Both the position numbers and the translations under genes were made by a program. From Brachionus manjavacas (lineage: Eukaryota; Rotifera; Eurotatoria; Ploima; Brachionidae), in contig JAHQIY010000003.1 in the NCBI GenBank assembly GCA_019054805.1, positions 1,302,001 through 1,366,000 of the forward strand: a DNA stretch of 64,000 bases, read 5' to 3'. Positions 50,742-62,150 of the stretch are shown one piece after another (position 1 is the stretch's first letter; the number at the start of each line of letters is the position of its first letter). The notes under the pieces were generated by a model. The model ran no database searches. It saw only the letters and a list, made by a program, of their open reading frames with translations, and was not told the origin of the DNA.

Positions 50742-51500
50742 ATGGACTCAAATTTTTTGCTTGAAACAGACTGGCCAACGTTTGGACAGGGTACCGTATC
50801 TGGGCATTCAAAAACTTTGCATGAATGGTGCGATAATATTTCGAAATTCGTCCTGGAGCTTTCAAATTATGTGAAACATCTAGAGGAAAGAGAAATTGAG
50901 AAAGACATTGAAATAAACAAACTGAAATCTGAATTGGCAGCAGCAAATAAAACAGCAAACTCGTCCAACATCAGTAGTCAGTGGGTTCAAGTTGTAAAAC
51001 AAGGGACAAAAAATGCAAAAAAAACAGCCGACCAGATAGCTGTAGCAAATGCAACCATCAGCGAAATGAATGAAAGAATCAAAAGAAAAAAAAATGTGAT
51101 CATTTATGGTGTGCCAGAATCAAAGAATGAGATTCTAACAGACAGGAGGGCAGAAGATGAAGAAAAAATCAAACAAATTCTGACCACCATTGGAAAAGAT
51201 GATGTCAAGCCAGCGTATTCGAGACGCGTGAGATCGAAAGACCAAAGTAAACCAGGCCCAATTCTAGCAGAACTCAAAGAAGAAGCAAACAGAAATCCAC
51301 TACTCCTAGCAGCCAAAAAGTTGCGAGATTCAAATAATTTCAAATCTATTTATCTTAGTCCAGATTTGACTGAAACCGAAAGAGCTTTAGACTATGAATT
51401 GAAGAAACAAAGAAACGAAGCAAATAATGGTCTTTCACAAGACTCGCCCTTTCGATATGGCATCCGTGGAAATCAGATCGTCAGATTCAAGAAGCAATAA
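50742..51500 (+). CDS. LINE ORF1 protein
   Basis: 252 residues, intact from ATG to stop. About 25-80 is a coiled coil (LELSNYVKHLEEREIEKDIE). Residues about 115-215 are an RRM-like region as in L1/CR1 ORF1 proteins (RKKNVIIYGVPES, then LAELKEEANRNPLLLAAKKL and SIYLSPDLT). The basic C-terminus reads RYGIRGNQIVRFKKQ. Such proteins bind and chaperone the element's RNA. It overlaps ORF2 by about 70 bp in another frame. It is the only undamaged ORF of this LINE. Confidence 0.85.
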   Translation: MDSNFLLETDWPTFGQGTVSGHSKTLHEWCDNISKFVLELSNYVKHLEEREIEKDIEINKLKSELAAANKTANSSNISSQWVQVVKQGTKNAKKTADQIAVANATISEMNERIKRKKNVIIYGVPESKNEILTDRRAEDEEKIKQILTTIGKDDVKPAYSRRVRSKDQSKPGPILAELKEEANRNPLLLAAKKLRDSNNFKSIYLSPDLTETERALDYELKKQRNEANNGLSQDSPFRYGIRGNQIVRFKKQ

Positions 51501-54080
51501 TTGTTCATCAAAAGTGTCATCACGTGTGGATAATCTCGAATCTTTAAAATGTATGTATTTAAATGCTACTTTCTTGGACAATAAACTTGATGAATTCAGT
51601 GTTGTTATTGAAACATATAGCCCACAAATTGTGGCAGTTAGTGAGACTTGGTTTAAGAGCATCTCAAATGCAAACATTAAAGGAAACAATTTGTACAGAA
51701 AGGACAGATGTGATGGACGCGGAGGCGGGGGTGTATGTCTCTTCATTGATGGAAATATCGATTCATTTGAATTAAATGATGCAGGTTTTAATTTAAGTAA
51801 AATAGAATAAATTTGGGTAGTTGTTAACTTTAACTGTGAAAAGTATTTAGTTGGCTGTCTTTATAGGCCAAAAGATTTTGTTGATATGAACGATTTTGAT
51901 TTACTCATCAAACAAGCTAAAGACTATGTGGATGAAAGAGGTTTTAAGGATATTCTAATAATGAGTGACTTTAACTTTCCATCAGTCATCTGGTCAAATG
52001 GCTGTGTTTCAGAAATCTTAAACGAAATTATCATCGAACATAAATTCAGCGAGACGCTAAGCGACACTTTTTTATATCAGCATGTAAATGTTCCAACATT
52101 TCAAATGTCAAACGAAAAAGCTGTCAACACTTTGGATTTGATTTTCACGACTCAGTCTGGCAGTGTGTATGGGATCGATACAAAATTTGTGCTTGGTTAC
52201 ATTAATAAAGGACATCTGGTTACCTTTTTCAATTTTATACTCAAAATCAAGGTTATTAAGGAATCATTTACTATTAAAAATTTATTTATAGTAAAGCTGA
52301 CTTTGAAAAAATTTCTAATTTTTTATCAAATATTGATTGGGTTCACTTATTTGAGAATTTATATATTCAAGAAATGTACAATACGTTTATATTCTATGTC
52401 AGCGAAGCTAGTAATCGATTCATTCCAGTGACGGATGGCTTTAAAAAGAAAAGTATCTGAAAACCTTGGATAAAAAATGATCTCAAGATCTTAATTAGGA
52501 ATAAGAAATATCTTAGATTCAGGAACTGTTCATGTAACTGGAAGAATATGAATCTTTATAATGATTACAAAAGTAAATTAGTTTCTTCGGAAATAAAAAG
52601 AGCCAGACTAACTTATGAACAAATTCTAGTGGAAAAAGCTAATAAGAATTCAAAATTAATTTACAAATATCTAAATGATCAACAAGTAATCAGAAAATCA
52701 ATTAAAGCATTAAAGAAGTAAAACAATGAATTAACGCAAGAACCGAAAGAGATATCAAATCTACTAAATAAATGTTTTCAAGATGTTTTTGTTATTGAAC
52801 AAGATGAGGAGCTTCCACCTTTTGTAGCTGAACTAAATTAAAACTGTTCAGAATTTATTGACATTGAACCAATGAAAAATGTTATGAAGGGGTTTATAAA
52901 AAATTACAAGACCTTAATCAAAATAAATCATGTGGTGTAGACAAGCTTCATCCGCTATTGCTAAAAAAATGTGCAGACGCCTTTACTGTTCCTTTAAATT
53001 TAATCTTCAGAAAGTTTTTATCTAATAGTCAGCTTCCAATACAATTCAGATCAGCAAATATTACTCCATTGTTAAAAAAAGGTGATAAATCAACGGCCAG
53101 CAATTATCATCCCGTGTCTTTAACTTCAATTCCGTGCAAAATAATGGAAAGTTGTTCAAGGTGAAATTTTGTCGGATTGGGTTGAGATTTTTAGCGGTGT
53201 ACCACAAGGATCAGTGATTGGTCCACTTTTGTTCGTTTTGTATATGTTTTGTATGTTTTGAATATTGTCAAAATGTATGCAGATGATACAAAAATATTTT
53301 CGCAAACGGAAACAGAAATAAGCGCAGTGAAACTTCAATCAGATTTAGATTTAATTTTCAAGTGGACTCAAGATTGGCTTCTTCTCTTCAACACATCAAA
53401 AGGCATTACGGTCATAAAAACAAAGAATTCACTTATTTTATTAATGGTAAACCGTTATAAACGTCAGAAACCGAAAGAGATCTTGGAGTTATCTTCAAAA
53501 CAAATCTCAAATGGAAAAATCAAGTGATAAAGGCTACAAACAAAGCAAATCAAATGTTGGGTCGCATCAGGAAATCATTCGCTCGTTTTGATTGTAAGTT
53601 ATTTAGATCATTGTATTTAACTTTTGTTCGTCCTCTTTTGGAATTTGCTGTGCCTGTATGGCCTCCTTTTCATAAGTCGGATTCTGAGAATCTTGAGAGG
53701 ATTCAACGCAGAGCTAAGAAATGTATTTCTTCAATTAGAAACAAACCGTATGAAAGCAGTTTGAAGGCTTTTAAACATTCCAAATCTGGTGGAAAGAAGA
53801 AAAAGAGGTTATCTAATTCAATTATACAAGTTCATGCATGGAATAGAATTTGTTTAAAAAAAAAACAATTTTAATGTCACCAAAATCCAAGGAAGAGGAA
53901 GAGGTCACTGCTTCAGGTATCACAAAGAAATTTCGAGGCTCCTACATAGAGATAACTTTTTTTTCAACAGAACCCCTAACATATGGAACTCACTGCCAAA
54001 TCAATTAGTTGAAGCCCCTAATGTTAACAGCTTTAAAGCAGGCATTGATTGCTGGATGAGCAGCAATCAATCACATCAGC
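51427..54080 (+). pseudogene. LINE ORF2, broken endonuclease and RT
   Basis: Endonuclease start: KCMYLNATFLDNKLDEF, AVSETWF (catalytic Glu), GGGVCLFI; a stop follows at 51808. Then GCLYRP and DILIMSDFNFPSVIW, LDLIFTTQSGSV, and a mutated SDH region (KGHLVTFF). The linker (52500-52850) has stops. RT: SANITPLLKKGDKSTASNYH, the deletion, GVPQGSVIGPLLFVLYM, YADDTKIFSQT (catalytic Asp pair intact), and the C-terminus MLGRIRKSFARFDCKLFRSL and NLERIQRRAKK. The FFNRTPNIWNSLPNQL end lies at about 53970-54010. Confidence 0.85.
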
Positions 54081-54519
54081 TGTAATAGTGTGGCTTATCA
54101 GCACACTTGCTGGCTAGCCAGCTAAAGTCAAAACTACTACTACTACTACTAAGTTAAATCTAAGTAATAATTTAATTGAAAACTAAATAAAATAATAAAA
54201 ATAAATCGCTTAGAACAAAAATATTTCGAGATAAATTTAAATTCAAATTTTGACCTAAAAGAAGATATTAATTTTGATAAAAATTCATTAGTAAAAGAAG
54301 AATCTTACTTGAACGACCACTTTTACCACTTCTATCTGATGCAATTTTTAAAGAAGCATTATGTTGCATTTAGATTTTTTTAGATTTTTTTATCAATTTT
54401 ACTCGAGTTTTGACTTCCCTTACTCTTTATTTTCTAGTCCTTATTTAAATGTAGTTAATTCATAATTACAGGCAGTAAATGCTAACTCTTATCTTCTATA
54501 TAAACCACTACATAATAAA

Positions 54520-55365
54520 TAAAAAAGGATCGCATAATCTTTGATTAAATCGGGTAAAACATTTAAAATCCAATTTTGCACACTTGCTTGATCAACCAAT
54601 CCAGCCTCGCCAATGGTTGTTTTCAGAGAAATTCCGTTTCTCTCTTTGAATTTACAAAGCCATCCATTACTTGCCTTAAAATCTCAATGGCCTAACATTG
54701 TCGCATACTTTAAGGCTTGTAGTTGAATTTCGATTCCACTCACAGTTACGTTGCTATACTTTTGAACTTGTTCGAACCAAAACATAACGGCTTTATCGAC
54801 ATCATCGAAACTCGATAATTTGATTCTTTTTTTTTCTGAACCTCACAAGTTCTTCTCAAAGTGCTCTAAAATTTTTTCTTTAGACGAGGGAATTGTCGAA
54901 ATGGTCGATGTGTTGACGCTATACTCTTTTGCGAGAATTGAAGTAGCGATTTTTTGTTCGCAATGTTTTTTTATTATTTCAACTTTTGTTTCAAGTGAAA
55001 TACACTTTCTTTTTTTTTGATTAAGATTGGACATTTTTTATAAACAATTAGATAGGAAATGTTTTCTGGTGATTTATAGTTATTCATGAAGATAAGTTAA
55101 TTGTTTTATTTTTATTTTTTTTTATATAAAAAGTGTGAAAAAATTTCTTTTGTTCAAGCTCGTTATAGGAAGTTTTTATTCTTAAGAAAATGATTAAGCG
55201 GTATTTCATTATAAGCTCGTTATATCAAGTTTTCGTTATATCGAAACTCGTTATATCGAATTAATTTTTATATCATTTTCTATAGCTCGTAATCGGTTCT
55301 AGCCAAGTTGCTCGTTATAAAGGGTTTCTCGTTATATAGGGTCTCGTTATACGGAGGATTGACTG
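54520..55365 (-). mobile_element. Second Tigger copy, left end missing
   Basis: It ends GGAGGATTGACTG followed by TA, with the same TATAACGAG-type terminal words as the 44.5 kb copy, in opposite orientation. It retains more of the transposase than that copy. No matching left TIR is seen; the left border is estimated from where transposase similarity ends. Confidence 0.75.
54560..55034 (-). pseudogene. Tigger transposase, DNA-binding half
   Basis: 63 codons from 55034 (same start as at 44870) continue after a frameshift as KAVMFWFEQVQKYSNVTVSG, ALKYATMLGH, a stop, DFKASNGWLCKFKERNGISL, TTIGEAGLVD. These are the psq HTH and the CENP-B/Tc5 HTH. The DDE catalytic part is absent. Confidence 0.8.
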
Positions 55366-55367
55366 TA

Positions 55368-55982
55368 CTCATAAAATTCTTCAAAAATTTATTTGATTTA
55401 TATAAAAGGACATAAAAGTAATTTTAGTATTAAATTCAAGATCATTGTCAATCCATGCATAAAAGCCGTAAAAGTATTGTTATAGGTCACAATGTTATTA
55501 TGATTATAAATAGATTATTATATGATTATAAATTGTCTTACCAAGCCAAAAATGGAAAGATAACATGGAGATCCAATAGCTCAGAATACCCACAATGGTT
55601 CAGTTTCAACAAATGGCTGGAGTGAGCCAATTACAATAATTTAAAACCATTGTCATACTAATTCAGTAAAAACCAGAGTAAAAAAAAGTAAGATTTTCAA
55701 TCTAAATAAAATCTAATATTGAAAAAATAGTCACCAGTTTGAATAAGTATGTATGTGCCTAACTTCAATTAAAAAAGTTTTTCAACAAAAAAATTTAGAA
55801 TCAGAGAAAAATAGACTTAGATAATGATGATAATTGCCATTTTAAAATTTATTGATAATCAAAAATTAATAAATATCTTTTTTCTATTAAATTAAAATAA
55901 AATTCGAAATTTACGCTTGAGTTATCTTTAGCTAAATTCTAGAATCAAGCATTTAAAAAAAGCCAGCAAAAAAAATTTGCAT
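55368..55982. other. 5' flank of the protease-homologue gene
   Basis: From about 55755 on, this region is conserved upstream of the pseudogene at 43198, so it probably holds the promoter and 5' UTR. No TATA box is obvious. The rest is AT-rich. Confidence 0.45.
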
Positions 55983-57012
55983 ATGAAAATGATTCCTAAT
56001 TTTCTTCAAGTCATTCTTATATTATTTGCTTTAGCGATTGATAGGCAATGTCAATCCTTCATTAATCCTCCTGAATGTGGAAGAAGAATTGACGATATTA
56101 GAGCAGTAAGACAAAAAAGGATTGTAGGCGGTCAACAAGCAGTTCCAGAAGATTGGGGTTGGCAAGTTGCCTTATATTTAGGAACCTTTTATGTATGCGG
56201 AGGCACTCTCATCGACAATGAATGGGTTATTACTTCTGCTCAATGTATCTTTGAGGGTATAAGCTTATCATCTTATATTTTGTTTTTTGGCTTGCACAAT
56301 CGATTAGAACCCGAATCTTTTTCCATTAATAGAGCTCTGTCTGAAATTATTGTCCATCCTCAATATAATCAAAGCAATTCTCATAATAATGTTGCCTTAT
56401 TAAAATTAATTGTAAGTAATCATTTTAAGAAAAAAAATAATTTAAAAAAAATGGTTTTCTAAATAAATATTTTTTTAATTTAATAACAATAATAATAATT
56501 CCGGACTTGGACTTGACTTAAGACCTGTGACTTTTAAACAACTCTGGACTAAATTAATTTTATAGTCTCCAGTGGTATATACAGATCAAATTTTGCCTAT
56601 TTGTCTACCAAGTCAAAATTATGATTTTTCTGGTCAAATGAGCTGGACGACTGGTTGGGGTAGCTTAGAATTCCAGGGGAAAACATCCAATATCCTAATG
56701 GAAATGGAATCAAAAATTTTGACTGATTCAATGTGTAAAGAGAGATACAAATTTCTAAATGTTTCAATATTTAATTCTTCAATTAATTTATGTGCTGGTG
56801 GTAATGAAAAAAGTATTTGCATTGCAGATTCAGGAGGACCTTTGGTTGTTAATGTAGGTGGAAAATGGAAGTTGGCTGGCATTTCTAGCTGGTCATATGG
56901 TAATAATTTAATCAAAGCTGGATGTGACGATGGAGGTGTTTTCATAAAAATAGCCTTTTATGTCGACTGGATTTTAAGCTCCATTCAAAGTATTTTTTTA
57001 AAAATTAACTAA
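55983..57012 (+). CDS. Secreted trypsin-like serine protease homologue, catalytic triad lost
   Basis: Two exons, join(55983-56411, 56566-57012), with a 154-bp phase-0 intron; 291 residues. Signal peptide about 1-24, short pro-region with ECGRR, then the activation site KRIVGG (46-50). Chymotrypsin-fold landmarks are present (CGGTLIDNEWVITSAQC, TTGWGS, CAGG, ADSGGPLVV, GISSWSYG). The triad is altered: His to Gln87, Asp to Asn136, with Ser232 kept. Oxyanion Gly193 is Ala, and the S1 base (189) is Ser. It should be proteolytically inactive, like the serine protease homologues that act as cofactors or binding proteins. No stop or frameshift, so the gene seems maintained. AATAAA at 57097. A pseudogene copy is at 43.2 kb. 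Confidence 0.9.
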
Positions 57013-57714
57013 TTAAATTTTTATAAATATTTTGATTTTAAGATTCATAAAAAACAGCTAATTAGACAAATTTTTCGACTTTTTAGAAATTTTTTGAATA
57101 AAACTCATTTTTATTTATTTTTCAATAAAAATTACACTTAATTAATTTATTTTAAATTTTTCAAATTAAATTAATAAATGTAAAATTTTTTGAGCTTCCA
57201 ACTAGGTTTTGTGAAATAAGATTTAAAAAAAATAGATAAAAAGTATATCTTTACTGAAAATATTTTTCAACTTTTCAATAATGGCTTTAAAACGGAAAAG
57301 TTTTGCTTCTAACTTAGTTAATTTTTATGCAGCGGACTTCCCCTTAAATTTGTATTGAATTGAAACGATATTTAACCTCATTTGCAGAATTTTAACCCAT
57401 TTAACCCTTTAAACTGATAAAATAAAGAAATCCTAAAATTTTATTTAAATTTATAAAAGGATTTTAATTATTTAATTATTAAATTACTAAAATTGAATTT
57501 TCATAATAAAAATAAATAAATTAAGCACTGTAACGAATGCTTTAACAATAAGTATAAGAAGAAAAAACTTATTAAAAAACAAAAGAGACGAGGATAATTT
57601 TTAAAAGAGAGAAAATAAATAAAAGATTAGGCATCACAATCATCACATTCATCGCAATAAAGTTCTTTAATTGTTTTTTTTTTAAATTCCTTTGGCAAAC
57701 AATTAAAACAAACC
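57013..57714. other. AT-rich 3' flank
   Basis: Contains the AATAAA at 57097-57102 for the upstream gene. Otherwise nothing is supported. Confidence 0.4.
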
Positions 57715-58440
57715 CAATTTGAGCAGAGCTAATTGCGAAAGAGATTTAGGCATTTTTATCCAGAGCGACTTAAAATGGGACGCCCAGGTCAGAAGCTCAG
57801 CTGCTAAAGCAAATCGTATTCTTGAAGTGATAAGAAAGTCATTCAAATACCCTACGACGGAAATTATTAAATTACTTTATTGTTCGTTTGTCAGGCCTAT
57901 ATTGGAGTATTCAATTGCATCATGGTGTCCATTTTAAGAAAAAGATTTGAATGAACTTGAAAAAGTTCAACGGAGAGCGACTAAGTTAATTCCTAGTTTG
58001 CAAGATCTTGAATATTCAAAGCGTTTATTGAAACTCGATTTAACTGATCTTAGAATGAGACGACTTCGAGGTGATCGTATTCAAATGTTTAAGATAGTAA
58101 ACAATATGAAAAGAGTTAATTTTGAAAACGGGATCAATTTTAGCCAAAACAAAATAACTGATACCAGAAGATACGACTTGAGAAGGAATAGCAAGAACCT
58201 AATCCGGGAATGTGTAAAAAACTGTCTTCCAAAATATAACTTTTTTACTAATAGAGTTGTGAATGAGTGGTACAAATTGCCAGAAGAAATAGTAAATGCA
58301 AAGTGTCTTAGCAGTTTCAAGGCAAAGATTGACGGGTAGTTAGCGAAGCATACTGTAACGACTGCTAAAGCTTAATCTTAAAGCTTCGCTTGGAGATTCT
58401 AAAAGCTGCAGTTAATTTTACTACTTCTACTACTACAGAG
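57715..58440 (+). pseudogene. LINE ORF2 C-terminal part with (TAC)n tail
   Basis: ANCERDLGIFIQSDLKWDAQ, LLYCSFVRPILEYSIASWCP, a stop, then ELEKVQRRATKLIPSLQDLE, RLRGDRIQMFKIVNN and FFTNRVVNEWYKLPEEIVNA, ending at 58339. The tail TACTACTTCTACTACTAC lies at about 58420-58437. It is 5' truncated, with one in-frame stop: one of the better preserved members of the family in this window. Confidence 0.9.
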
Positions 58441-59329
58441 AAAGAGAGAGAAACTTTTGAAAATATGATATAAATAATTTTATTTCTAAAAATAGCGTCA
58501 CTCAACTTTTCAATATTATATTTATAATATTAATATTTAGAAATAGGTTAGACCAAGCGTTTAACATTAAATCGTAAAGGAGCCTTATTATAAATTACTA
58601 ATTTGGGATTTAATCACCTCATTAGACGAAAACAATTTTTGAGAGAAAAAAGGCATGTAAATTTTTTTTTTTCAATTATCATACATATCATTCGATTCCT
58701 CTCGTCGAGTTCTACATGATAAAACATTTTTTTAAGGAATAGCGTTAAAAATGAAGGAGATATAGTGACTTTTCAAATTAGGTCACCGCATTAACACATA
58801 GCTCCTTTGGGTGTACTTATCAGATATAGCAACTAAAAAAATAAAAATTTTGCAGTAATTTAAATTTTATTTGTAAGTATTAAATTTTGGATTGAACTCA
58901 ATATGATTTTACTATTTGAATTTATTTCTTCATTTCCCCTCATCATGAGGGGAAATGAAGAAATAAATGAAATTAATCTATTAATAGATTAATATCACTA
59001 AAATCTAAAAAGCTTAATTAGGAAAAGTCGAAGTTCAAAAAAGCTAATAATTACAATTTTTATATTTAAATTCAATAGAGGGACGTTTGTCTAAATAAAT
59101 AAATATATAAATAAATTTGTCTAACCTATTAAGGCCGATTGAATCCATTCATTAATTAAAAATGAATAGAATAAAATAAGATACAAAGTTTAAATTATTA
59201 AAATTAAGATTGTAATACAATGTAAAATTTTAATTTATCACAAATAATTTTTATACACTAAATCAAACTTTTTAAACTTGAACAAAATTTAATAAAATTT
59301 AAATTGATATTGTTTTGAATTCTTTTTTA
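58441..59329. other. AT-rich stretch with two perfect palindromes
   Basis: Only the palindromes at 58920-58968 and 58972-58993 stand out. No coding potential. Confidence 0.5.
58920..58968. repeat. 49-bp perfect palindrome (24-bp arms, 1-bp centre)
   Basis: Arms ATTTATTTCTTCATTTCC-CCTCAT and the inverse, around a single C. A 22-bp perfect palindrome (ATTAATCTATTAATAGATTA-AT, 58972-58993) follows after three bases. Confidence 0.95.
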
Positions 59330-59731
59330 AAATAAATTGAAATCTGCACCTAAATCATTTATAATAAAATTATTTACAAATTTTGTAAAGAAATACTCAA
59401 ACGTATCTTCACCTCGGTCATTAAAAGTGCCTTTTCCCGCAATGGTAAAATTAGATTTGTTTCTAAGATTGTATAAGTTGTGCGTTTTATTTCGTCGTAC
59501 AAAGCAAGAATTCTGTATTTTTGGTCCATTTCAATGATTGAAAACCCTGTAAATAAAATTCGAAAATCTAATATTTAGTCTGTAGCACTCTAAATTGAGT
59601 GAAGATAACTTATTATTCATTAGATTATAATCATCAGATCTGACCACATTAAACCGAATTTTGAATAATTTAAATAAGTAAAAGTTGTAAAAATTAAAAA
59701 TTGCAACTTTTGAATTTATAGTCAAATTCAT
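59330..59731 (-). pseudogene. Unassigned coding relic
   Basis: Minus-strand text MDQKYRILALYDEIKRTTYT and, in a second frame, FNDRGEDTFEYFFTKFVNNF has good composition and order. A splice-acceptor-like TTTACAG lies just upstream. Family unknown. It may belong with the plus-strand relic that starts at 59745 as part of one decayed transposon with divergent genes. Confidence 0.3.
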
Positions 59732-59744
59732 ATGTTTTCATAGT

Positions 59745-60317
59745 ATGCATTTGGGCGCAATTAAAGACCAAAACCATTTTGATAACTTAGTGCAATACAT
59801 CAAAAAAAAAGAGGTAATCTATGATGATTCTAATGTTGAGTTTAAGTCTACTGGGAATAGAATACTGGATGCAATAGCATCTATGAAAAAACTAAACCGT
59901 TTTTCTCAAGAATATATGAAACAATTTATAGAAATATACCACGAATCAAACGACTGGCATGGACACGTTGTAAAACTTAAATTAACAAAAACATTTGTTG
60001 ATCAGTTAGAAGGCATAGAGGCCCAACGTTACCATGAAGACAGTAAAAAACAATTAGGAGATTCTGATTACGAGCGATTAGCAACATACTTAGAAAGGTT
60101 CGTGTAAGAGTGGATGGTCATGAAAAAACTTGATGATAGTGTTTGGTATTATGTAACCGAGTTTAAACATATAAAACTGCAGCCAACTTTATTTTGGCTC
60201 AATCGTATGGGCCTTACCATAGCTGGACAGGACATCAGTCATTGAAAAGGATATTCTTAAATATGATGGCGCAGCGAGAGCGCAAATCAACTCAATTGTA
60301 GCTGAAGAAATGGTATG
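59745..60317 (+). pseudogene. Unassigned ORF with one in-frame stop
   Basis: 120 codons from ATG 59745 (ILDAIASMKKLNRFSQEYMK, ending ERLATYLERFV), a TAA, then 48 more codons in the same frame (KLDDSVWYYVTEFKHIKLQP, TLFWLNRMGLTIAGQDIS). After a frame slip: EKDILKYDGAARAQINSIVA. Clearly former coding sequence. I do not recognise the family. A LINE inserted at 60413 ends the readable part. Confidence 0.45.
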
Positions 60318-61322
60318 ATTATCATTACCACATAAAAAAAAACCCTTGAGGACACAATTTGTTTAACTAAAGAACAATTAAGCGGAGAAGGACTTAAAAT
60401 GAAAAAAAAAGTTAGTAGTAGTAGTAGTATTTGTTTGTTTGTCCACATTCGATTGTTCAGATAAAACCAAGCAGTTTATCTATTCTGTTTTTTAAAGGAT
60501 TTGTATTTTTAACTCTTCGAGCTTCTACGTCTAATGCGTTCCAGTTACCTGCTGTTCGATTCGTAAAAAAGTTGAAGCGTGCCCCACAATTTCTCACAAG
60601 TTGTCTCTCAATAGATATTTGATCTCGTCTTGTACCACCCGCGGGACTGTCTAATTTATTTGAAGCCAGAAACTGATATCCATGAATTAGCTCTACTCTA
60701 TCATTTCCATGATTTATCTTGTGTAGCTGGATTAAGTCACCTCGTCTACGTCTGTTCTCAAGTGAAATCCAGCCAAGAGCGACTCTTCTTTCTAAATAAC
60801 TTAGACTTAAGCTCCGGAGCTAATTTAGAGAGTTTTCTTTGTCAATAATTTCAATATCAGTGCGTCGATATGGATTCCAAGCCGATTAATTCGAGATGAG
60901 GTCTTACGAATGACTTATAGAGGAGGTTGACAAGCCGTGCATTGAGATAGCTGAATGTGTTTTTAATTCTATACCATACCATCATTGCTAAAGCTGCTGC
61001 TTTTTTAGATTGTTTACTGGATTTAAGATCGCTGGTAATGACAATACCAAGGTCACGTTCGTTGGTTGCCTTAGATAGTTTATGGCCATTCATTTTATAC
61101 TCATGGCTCGTGTTATCAGCTCCAAAATGTATTATAACACATTTTTCTTTGTAACTCATTTGCAACAGATTGGACCATTCAATTAACCTGTCAAGATCCT
61201 GCTGCAGATATTTCGAATCATCATTTTGTTTTAAAGGTCTCATTTAAAACGAGTTTTGTATCGTCAGCATAGAACTTGCATATGGAACTGCATACTTCAG
61301 GCAGATCATTGATATATATGAC

Positions 61323-62150
61323 CAGAGTTGTTTACAAGTCTTTAAAAATATATATGACCAGAGTTGTTTAAAAGTCTTTAAAAAAAGTCCAAGTCTTTAA
61401 AAAAAAAGTCCAAGTCCCGACTTTTTTTTTTTTTTCTTCAAAGTCCAAGTCAGGACTGGTTCAATGTGTTTTTACCATTTTTGTGGTCTATTTGCTTCAG
61501 GCCAACTTTTGTTCCATTTCATACGCCAATTTTTGCTAGTGTTGGATACGGTCAAAACAAACCGGTCCATTACACGGACGATTTTTTAACAATAAAATAA
61601 ATAGTCTGAATTAATCGGGCGGCAAAAAAACCGGCCAACCTTGGCATTGTGAATTTTGAAGCAAAAAACTAAAACAATAATCTTAAAATGAAATAACTTT
61701 TTTACTAAAAGTCTAAAAATAGTTCTGCAAAATGTATCAGCTGGTACAAACTTTGTACCACCCAAATTTAGTCTCTGCAATAACTCTGCAATTTAATTTT
61801 AATGATTTTCTAATACTTTTAGTGCTTTGCAAACTTGCAGAGTTTTTGCAGAGACTAAATTTGGGTGGTACAAAGTTTGTACCAGCTGATACATTTTGCA
61901 GAACTATTTTTAGACTTTTAGTAAAAAAGTTATTTCATTTTAAGATTATTGTTTTAGTTTTTTGCTTCAAAATTCACAATGCCCCAACCTTTAGGAAGTC
62001 AAAATTTTGGACTGCTAAGCTGAAAAAAAATAAAAATAAGATATTAAGAAAAAAAAATCAAAGTTTTTGGTGGGACTTTTGAAAAAAAAAAAAAAAAAAA
62101 AAGCCTTGACTTGGACTTGACTTGAGACTTGTGACTTTTAAACAACTCTG
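61323..62150. mobile_element. hAT-like non-autonomous element with 8-bp duplications
   Basis: TIR CAGAGTTGTTTAAAAGTC at both ends, and TATATGAC on both sides (61315-61322, 62151-62158), inside a LINE RT frame that is contiguous once the element is removed. Subterminal AAAGTCCAAGTC repeats follow. The left end is duplicated: TATATGAC plus the first 28 bp occur twice (61315 and 61351). Related fragments are at 18.1 kb and in the protease-homologue intron (56.5 kb). Confidence 0.9.
61645..61981. repeat. 147-bp near-perfect inverted repeat inside the hAT-like element
   Basis: Arms 61645-61791 and 61835-61981 differ at one position by eye, with a 43-bp loop. The arms contain GGTACAAACTTTGTACC, itself palindromic. 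Confidence 0.95.

Larger units (their letters stand above)
50680..54165 (+). mobile_element. Two-ORF LINE (CR1/L2-like), mostly full length but internally deleted
   Basis: Order: short 5' region with AAGCACAAGTAAGCC repeats, ORF1 (50742-51500), ORF2 pieces (51427 to about 54080), and a (TAC)n tail at 54128-54152. A deletion in the RT joins SLTSIPCKIMESCSR to ILSDWVEIFSGVPQGSVIG, removing the motifs around the AFD catalytic Asp. ORF2 has several stops. It belongs to the (TAC)n-tailed family seen at 35.0, 57.7 and 60.4 kb. Confidence 0.9.

Noticed and set aside
50620..50958. 112-codon minus-strand hydrophobic ORF
   Set aside because: Antisense to the LINE 5' region and ORF1 start.
61586..62082. 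Two matching ORFs on opposite strands (64 and 116 codons)
   Set aside because: They share residues only because they read the two arms of the 147-bp inverted repeat.
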